DNA of 64,000 nucleotides. Origin: Dactylonectria macrodidyma. Taxonomy: Eukaryota; Ascomycota; Sordariomycetes; Hypocreales; Nectriaceae. The notes below the pieces were generated by a model, which worked only from the letters and a program-made list of their open reading frames with translations, searched no databases and was not told the DNA's origin. Location: assembly GCA_020744425.1 (NCBI GenBank), contig JAGMUV010000010.1, forward strand, positions 1 to 64,000, read 5' to 3'. The stretch's first letter is position 1. Each line of letters starts with the position of its first letter. Below are positions 59,095 through 64,000 of the stretch, in pieces. A program made the position numbers and the translations under genes.

Positions 59095-59953
59095 GTACCC
59101 TTCCATATCCCGCCAGCTTGCCTTCCCTGCCCCCTTATGGTTACGCATCCCTATTCCGCAGGCCTGGCGGCTCTTAGAACCAGGAGACCGAGTTGGACTT
59201 TGTTTAGTCGCTAATTGACTAACAGTCTGTCGGTTCTATCGCTGCTTTCATTATGGAGCCCATTCTGTCTACTAGTAGTAGCCTTAACCTCCCTAAGGGT
59301 TACTTAAGGTGCCGGTTTGAAGAATGTAGGACGTGTGGTATCTTTATCATCATGGATGAGCCCCAGACTAGTATCGGCCGAACCGGCCAGATATTCGCTT
59401 TCGAGCATGAGGAAGGCTAGGTTCCTTTTATTTTCTCTCTTTCTAAGACCCCGGGCTGCGGTCCTTCCTTAGCCTCTGTCAGCATAACTGCCGAGATTGA
59501 GCGAGGCTGCAAGGAGGTAGGCTTCCTGTGACTTACTATTTCTTACTTAAACGACCCTCTGACCGCGGCTATAAGTAGAAAGTTCCTAGAGATTGTTAAT
59601 TGTGATAATATAAGCCAGAAGGCTGCCGAGCGTGGTGCCTAGCTCCGAGATGGTCTTCTAAGCTCCAAGAGAAGTACTGGTACATCGGTGACACTCGTGG
59701 CCGTGGTCTTCTCCTAGGTGCCGAGATTATCTCCGACTCTGAGACCAAGGCCCCTGGCTCTGACCTTAGCTAGGCCATCTCCGATTAGGCTATGAAGCTT
59801 GGACTTTCTTGCAATATTATGAACTTACCTAGTATGGGTGGTATGTTCTGTTTAGCCCATCCAGTTAGTATTATTGCTGAGGAGATTGAGGAGGGTCTGC
59901 ATATCCTTAACCATGTACTAGAGTCCCGGGGACAGCATACTGAGACGGCATGA
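59095..59953 (+). pseudogene. 2,2-dialkylglycine decarboxylase-like class III aminotransferase pseudogene
   Basis: One frame reads the C-terminal two thirds of a PLP-dependent class III enzyme: LPPYGYASLFRRPGGS, SLID*QSVGSIAAFIMEPIL, LPKGYL, FIIMDEPQTSIGRTG, FSLSKTPGCGPSLASV (containing the PLP-binding lysine), EIERGCKEVGFL, then after a one-base deletion near 59,660 EKYWYIGDTRGRGLLLGAEI and EEIEEGLHIL to a TGA at 59,951. About eight in-frame stops, mostly TAG and TGA where CAG or TGG is expected, have the RIP pattern. The N-terminal third is missing. An intact relative would decarboxylate and transaminate dialkyl amino acids. Confidence 0.85.
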
Positions 59954-60979
59954 TACAGCTACGAAAATCATCAAATTGATGCATATTACATAGAATAAGA
60001 TAATGAAATAAAATCAGGTTCTCTCTCTAAGAAGAAGCTATGGGTTGCTTCGGGGCCGTTATCTGTTCTAATTTCCAGTGTCTACATTAGATGCAAAAAG
60101 TAATCAATCTTCTTACTAACACTTGTTGGCGGTATTCAAGGTGCGTTCAATGCCGAGAACAAGACGACGGCTTGCTAACAGGTCTAGATCACCGTAATTT
60201 TGAAGACCTTGCCGTGGCTCTATTCCTCACCAGCGTCTCTCCACATTTTCCCACTACTCCACGTCGGGTTCATCTAATTTCGAGTCATCTTCTTTCCATA
60301 TCACTCCGCCAACTGGATCTGCCTGTAGGTGTCACAAGCTTCTGGATACAGACTTCCTATTTCTTTTGCCTACAATCAGATCTTATCAGGGCTCGGGGCT
60401 CTTATCGCACTGCTCCCTGTCCCGCTCCCTATCAATTTCTTCTCAGGTCTAGATCTGTTCTTCGCACTGCTTAACCACCTTCATAAGCATGTCATGAAAC
60501 CTCTCGTGCTCATCTTCCTCACCGTAATTTATATCCACATTCTTCCTCCCGTCTTCGTTTTCATCTTTGTCTAAATTCCCTTCACCGCGACCATCACCAT
60601 GCTTTGATTTTCACCCATCGGCATTCGCCTTCTCTTTCATTCACTACATTTCATCTGTTGTCTTTCTCTACTTATTATCATTCGAATACTCGGTACGCTT
60701 TCATACCAGGCAAGCCACGATTCTGAAGTCGACTAAGTGTGGCGGGTGCTTCGCCACCCTTCAAACAACTCTCGTCAGTCACTACCATGACTCTTGGCGC
60801 CCGGGAAGCTTGCAAATCATTATCAACAAAAATTGCTTGATGATGCATAATTCTATTTTCAAAGGCTACGGTACATGAAAGGGAAAAGTCCAGCCGTTTA
60901 GTAGACCCAGACTCGGAACCTCCCAACTCGCGTAACATGTGAAAATTACTTGAAGGCGACCTTTATAAGCCTAAATAGG
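59954..60979. other. Intergenic region, nothing recognised
   Basis: Several overlapping plus-strand frames (81-127 codons) exist but the peptides are pyrimidine-driven (Ser, Leu, Phe, Pro rich) and have no motif. The right part should be the 3-prime UTR of the permease on the minus strand. Confidence 0.35.
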
Positions 60980-62816
60980 TTAGGCCAACCAGTACCAAAA
61001 CTTTTCAATCCAATTCTTAGGCACAGGGTCTTCCCAGACAACAGAATCAATCTCAGCCTTATCCCGCAGCAAGTCAGCATCCTTTGACGAAACCCACTTT
61101 GTTTTCTTGTAAACCTTCCAAAACAAGTACAGCCCTATCACAATCGGGAGGGTGATGTAGCTTGTGATAAAGTTGTTTGTGCTCCATGGCGCAAAGGCGT
61201 AGAATCCATTGAAGATAACAATTGTGGAGAAAAAGAAGAGAGAGAAATAGGCAAGGTAGGGTTGGAAGGGAGCTTTAAAGACAAGGGTGTCCCGGTCGAT
61301 TCCCTGGACTTGAAGAGCTTTGTAAAATCTGACGTAGATGATGCAAATGCCTATCCAGGTAAAGAGAGAGGAAAGTGTGGCGAGGTTTTGGAACCAAGTA
61401 AAAGCCACGCTCCCGCCCGAGCTGCACGAAAGGAATGAAAGGAGAGAAATGCTAGCGACGGTCAATACTCCAACCCATGGAACTCCGCTAAGGAAACGTT
61501 AGTTTTATACAACTATTATCAGCGCTAGACATACCCTTTGCTACATTTCAGAAAAATCTTTGGAGCTTGACCACTTGACGCCAACGCATATAAGTATCGG
61601 CTTCCGTTGAAAGTCATGGCATTTGCTGATGAAGCTGCCGAGCTTAGAATGACTGCGTTGATTATCGAAGGGAGAACCTTGATGTTGGCACGAGAGATGG
61701 CGATGACCCAAGGAGAAGCTGCAGCACCTTTGGCGCCACTCTTTTGAGCGCTGAGTAAGTTGGGATCGTTGTATGGGACGGTGACTCCAATTGCCAGAGC
61801 TCCGAGGACGTAGAAAAAGGCAATCCGCCAAAAGACGCGGCGCACGGCCTTGGGAATATTTCGTCTGGGGTTCTTAGCCTCGCCTCCAGCAACCGCAACA
61901 GTCTCAATGCCGCCATAGGAAAATGCAGCGTTGACTAAGGTCGAGAAGAATCCCAGAAAGCGACCCAAGTCTCCCTCAGCAACGTACTCTTTCATGGCAC
62001 CAGGGTTCTTCCAGTATCGGAACCCGAGTCTGCCTTGACTGGATCCGCCGAGGTCGATGATGAGGGCAAGCAAGATCAGGCCCACGATGGTGAGGATCTT
62101 GATGCTGGCAAATATAAACTCGGCTTCTCCATACACAGAAACGGCAAAGAGGTTTAGAGCGGTGACGACGACAATCGAGAGGGAAATCCAGGCAGCAATG
62201 TTTATACCTTCGGCACCGGGCCAGTATCCGATCACAACAGCAACGGCGGCGATTTCGGCACAGAGAGTGATCACGCAGTAGTACCAGCTCTGAGGTTATC
62301 ATGTTAGAATATGAAGAGGAACAGGGGGACTATTGACATACATTCCAACCGAGAGCGAAGCCGAGGGCTGGGTCTACCCAACGAGTCGCGAATTGAGGGA
62401 GTGCGCCGGGGAGAGGGAGCCAGGTTGTCATCTCTCCGAGACATTGCATCTATCACAAATCGATGAGCGGACGAGTGTGGAGATAGTGTTTTGCCTTCTT
62501 CTCCCTACCATGCAGTATATGGCAATTCCAGACAACGTGTAGCCAAGAAGAAGACTAAGAGGGCCGGCCTGGGTCAGAGCTCGGCCAATTCCTAAGAACA
62601 GGCCGGTGCCGATGGCGCCACCGATGGCAATGAATTGAATGTGACGAGACTCGAGCCTGATAAAACAATTATAAGCAAAACTACTTTGGCTAGACATGGA
62701 TAGGGGATATGGGAGTCTTGCTTTCTTGTGAGATCATGGTACTCCGTGCTGGAACCCATTCCCTCCTCTCCGGGGTGGGCCTCCAGCGTGGATGGGTCAA
62801 CGTTGATCTTGTCCAT
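60980..62816 (-). CDS. AAT-family amino acid permease (5 exons, 537 aa)
   Basis: Exons 62816-62722, 62656-62509, 62449-62342, 62289-61535 and 61487-60980 join in frame. The plasma-membrane protein should import amino acids with protons. Family blocks are RHIQFIAIGGAIGTGLFLG (first membrane segment, residue ~37), MQCLGEMTTWLPLPGALPQF, RWVDPALGFALGWN, ITLCAEI, and NPRRNIPKAVRRVFWRI, with about 12 hydrophobic segments and a C-terminal tail ending KFWYWLA. Introns 2-4 have GT-AG borders (59, 52, 47 bp). The first (62657-62721) appears to use a GC donor (AAA|GCAAGA), which is the only join that gives LTRKLESRHIQ. Start MDKINV is at 62,816; an in-frame ATG at 62,864 is an alternative. Substrate range cannot be read from sequence. 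Confidence 0.9.
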
Positions 62817-63593
62817 CTTGGAAATGTGAATGGAAAAATTGTAGACCAAGAAGGCTTGCATCATACCATGCGTCTGCGAGTTTTATAATTTCACCAGCTA
62901 GAAGGCGAGCCCGCATCAAGAATGATTCCCCGCGGCCAACTCGCACACCCTTAGATGTCAACTAAAACGCCAGACGCAAAACCAATGAACATAGCTGCAG
63001 AGATGCCGAATGGCTAGGGTTACGAGTATGTGCCTGATAACAGCGCGAAATATGTTCCCAGCATCCATGTTCTCCAAAGTAAAAGCCAGTGTCGACGCCT
63101 GTAGCGGTTGTGAGTGAGTGGGTAATGGAATCATGATCAGTTTTCCGCGGTAAACGTCACAGGATAAATACCTCTATTCCCGATACAGCCGAATTCGCCA
63201 CATGAGAAGTCAAACTTACATTGATAACAGCCCAAGCAAGGGCTTGCCGGAGCATGAGTGCCCCACCCTTATCCAGTCTAGAACAGTCTTCTTATATTAG
63301 GCATAGTGTGTTGGAAAGCTAGCGTGGCATTCAGAGGACCTTGACTGTGTGTGTATTCTATGTGTGTGAGGCTGGGAGGGATCCCCGCCGGGGCCACCTA
63401 ATCAAGACTAAAGTGGAAGCCTGAGCCATCTACACCAATAGCCGGTCATGTCCGTCTTCCCACTCGGGCAGTGGTTGTCAAGGGCTCGGCGACTGGTCGG
63501 CCGTGTCCCGAATGTCCCCGCGTAACCTCCTGGTCTGATGCTTTGTACATGATCCAACCTAGCAACTATAATCTTACTTTGATAGCACAGCCT
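62817..63593. other. Upstream region of the permease
   Basis: No gene is recognised. Contains a short GT-rich stretch (TGTGTGTGTATTCTATGTGTGTG, in two blocks, near 63,345-63,370). The minus frame below 63,594 runs on from the WD40 relic without motif. Confidence 0.35.
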
Positions 63594-63920
63594 GTCATGT
63601 TCGTCATACGTCTGAACGCACTCGCCCGTATCCATGCGCCAGACCCTAACCATATAGTCACCTGACGTCAACTCAAGAAGCATAGAGTCAGGAGAGAATG
63701 CGACCGAAATGATACCACCGGTGTTACCCTGTAGCGTATCCTAACTCGGGCCCAGTCACTGGCGACACTCGTGTCCACGACGCTACATGGTCAAGACCCC
63801 AGACTTGTCCGCTACCCTAAGGCATCGACACAACACTTCAGCGGTTCACGGACTTATATTAATCCGACGAGTCCCAGCCAACCCCACTATCCAGGCAGGC
63901 TGAAAGAAGCACTGCCACCT
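63594..63920 (-). pseudogene. Decayed WD40 repeat array at the window edge
   Basis: On the minus strand 63,737-63,594 reads a complete blade: TLQGNTGGIISVAFSPDS, SGDYMVRVWRMDTGECVQTY and DEHD, of the NLR/WD40 type with near-identical repeats. Upstream, about 63,830-63,920, a weaker blade is visible (NDGAKVA, CLDSGVGWDSSD) but is broken by stops and frame changes. The Gly-His of the first blade has become Gly-Asn. It is most likely a relic of a NACHT-WD40 or similar gene lying partly outside the window. Confidence 0.7.
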
Positions 63921-64000
63921 TGGCGCCATCATTTGTCACTCAGCTCTCTTGAAGCCTACCACGGGTGTGAGCCTCGTGCATCTTGAAGCGACATGGCCCC

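Noticed and set aside
60091..60878. Three overlapping frames of 81-127 codons as possible small genes
   Set aside because: Pyrimidine-rich, no domain, no splice or promoter support; probably 3-prime flank of the permease.

Overview
The window is nuclear DNA of a filamentous ascomycete. The evidence is short introns of 47-76 bp with GT-AG borders, a Zn2Cys6 regulator, a HET-domain protein, a PigL_N/NACHT STAND fragment, and a strong signature of RIP (repeat-induced point mutation). Nearly every CAG, CAA and TGG codon in the repeated DNA has become TAG, TAA or TGA, and CpA is scarce while TpA dominates.

Positions 1 to about 31,141 form an AT-rich isochore made of nested, RIP-mutated transposons. 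It contains a dispersed LTR-like repeat family with an internal 13-bp tandem array, three copies of a ~445-bp inverted-repeat element (two with a matching 74-codon open frame), and fragments of Gypsy elements. The best dated event is a Gypsy element at 17,608-25,715 with two 416-bp LTRs and a perfect 5-bp target duplication (AGTTA). It is inserted in an older Gypsy element that spans 15,222-31,141 and has ~384-bp LTRs.

From 31.3 to 43.8 kb a divergent gene pair is split by transposons: a 697-aa Zn2Cys6 transcription factor (minus strand) and an 810-aa secreted GH3 beta-glucosidase (plus strand). Between them lie a foldback TA-flanked MITE (34,610-34,961) and a complete but RIP-dead Copia element (34,973-40,236, 208-bp LTRs). 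The glucosidase promoter carries three perfect tandem copies of a 19-bp inverted repeat. A 14/15 match to that repeat lies upstream of the factor gene, so the pair may once have shared a promoter and a regulatory site.

From 45.7 to 54.2 kb three genes share a paired zinc-finger module followed by a WYxxW..F motif: a 530-aa protein (minus), a 492-aa protein (plus) and an 861-aa protein (minus) in which the module is fused behind an N-terminal HET domain. They are followed by a WD40 relic (minus) and a STAND/NLR fragment (plus) that keeps its Walker A motif, has an in-frame stop, and ends about 20 bp from the next gene. This stretch looks like an allorecognition or immune-type island and is the most interesting part of the window.

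From 56.6 to 64 kb are an intact two-domain dihydroxyacetone kinase (minus), a decayed 2,2-dialkylglycine decarboxylase-like pseudogene (plus), a five-exon AAT-family amino acid permease (minus) with one probable GC-AG intron, and a decayed WD40 array at the window edge. No tRNA, rRNA or CRISPR array was seen. All intron models and family assignments come from reading the sequence by eye; no database search was run.
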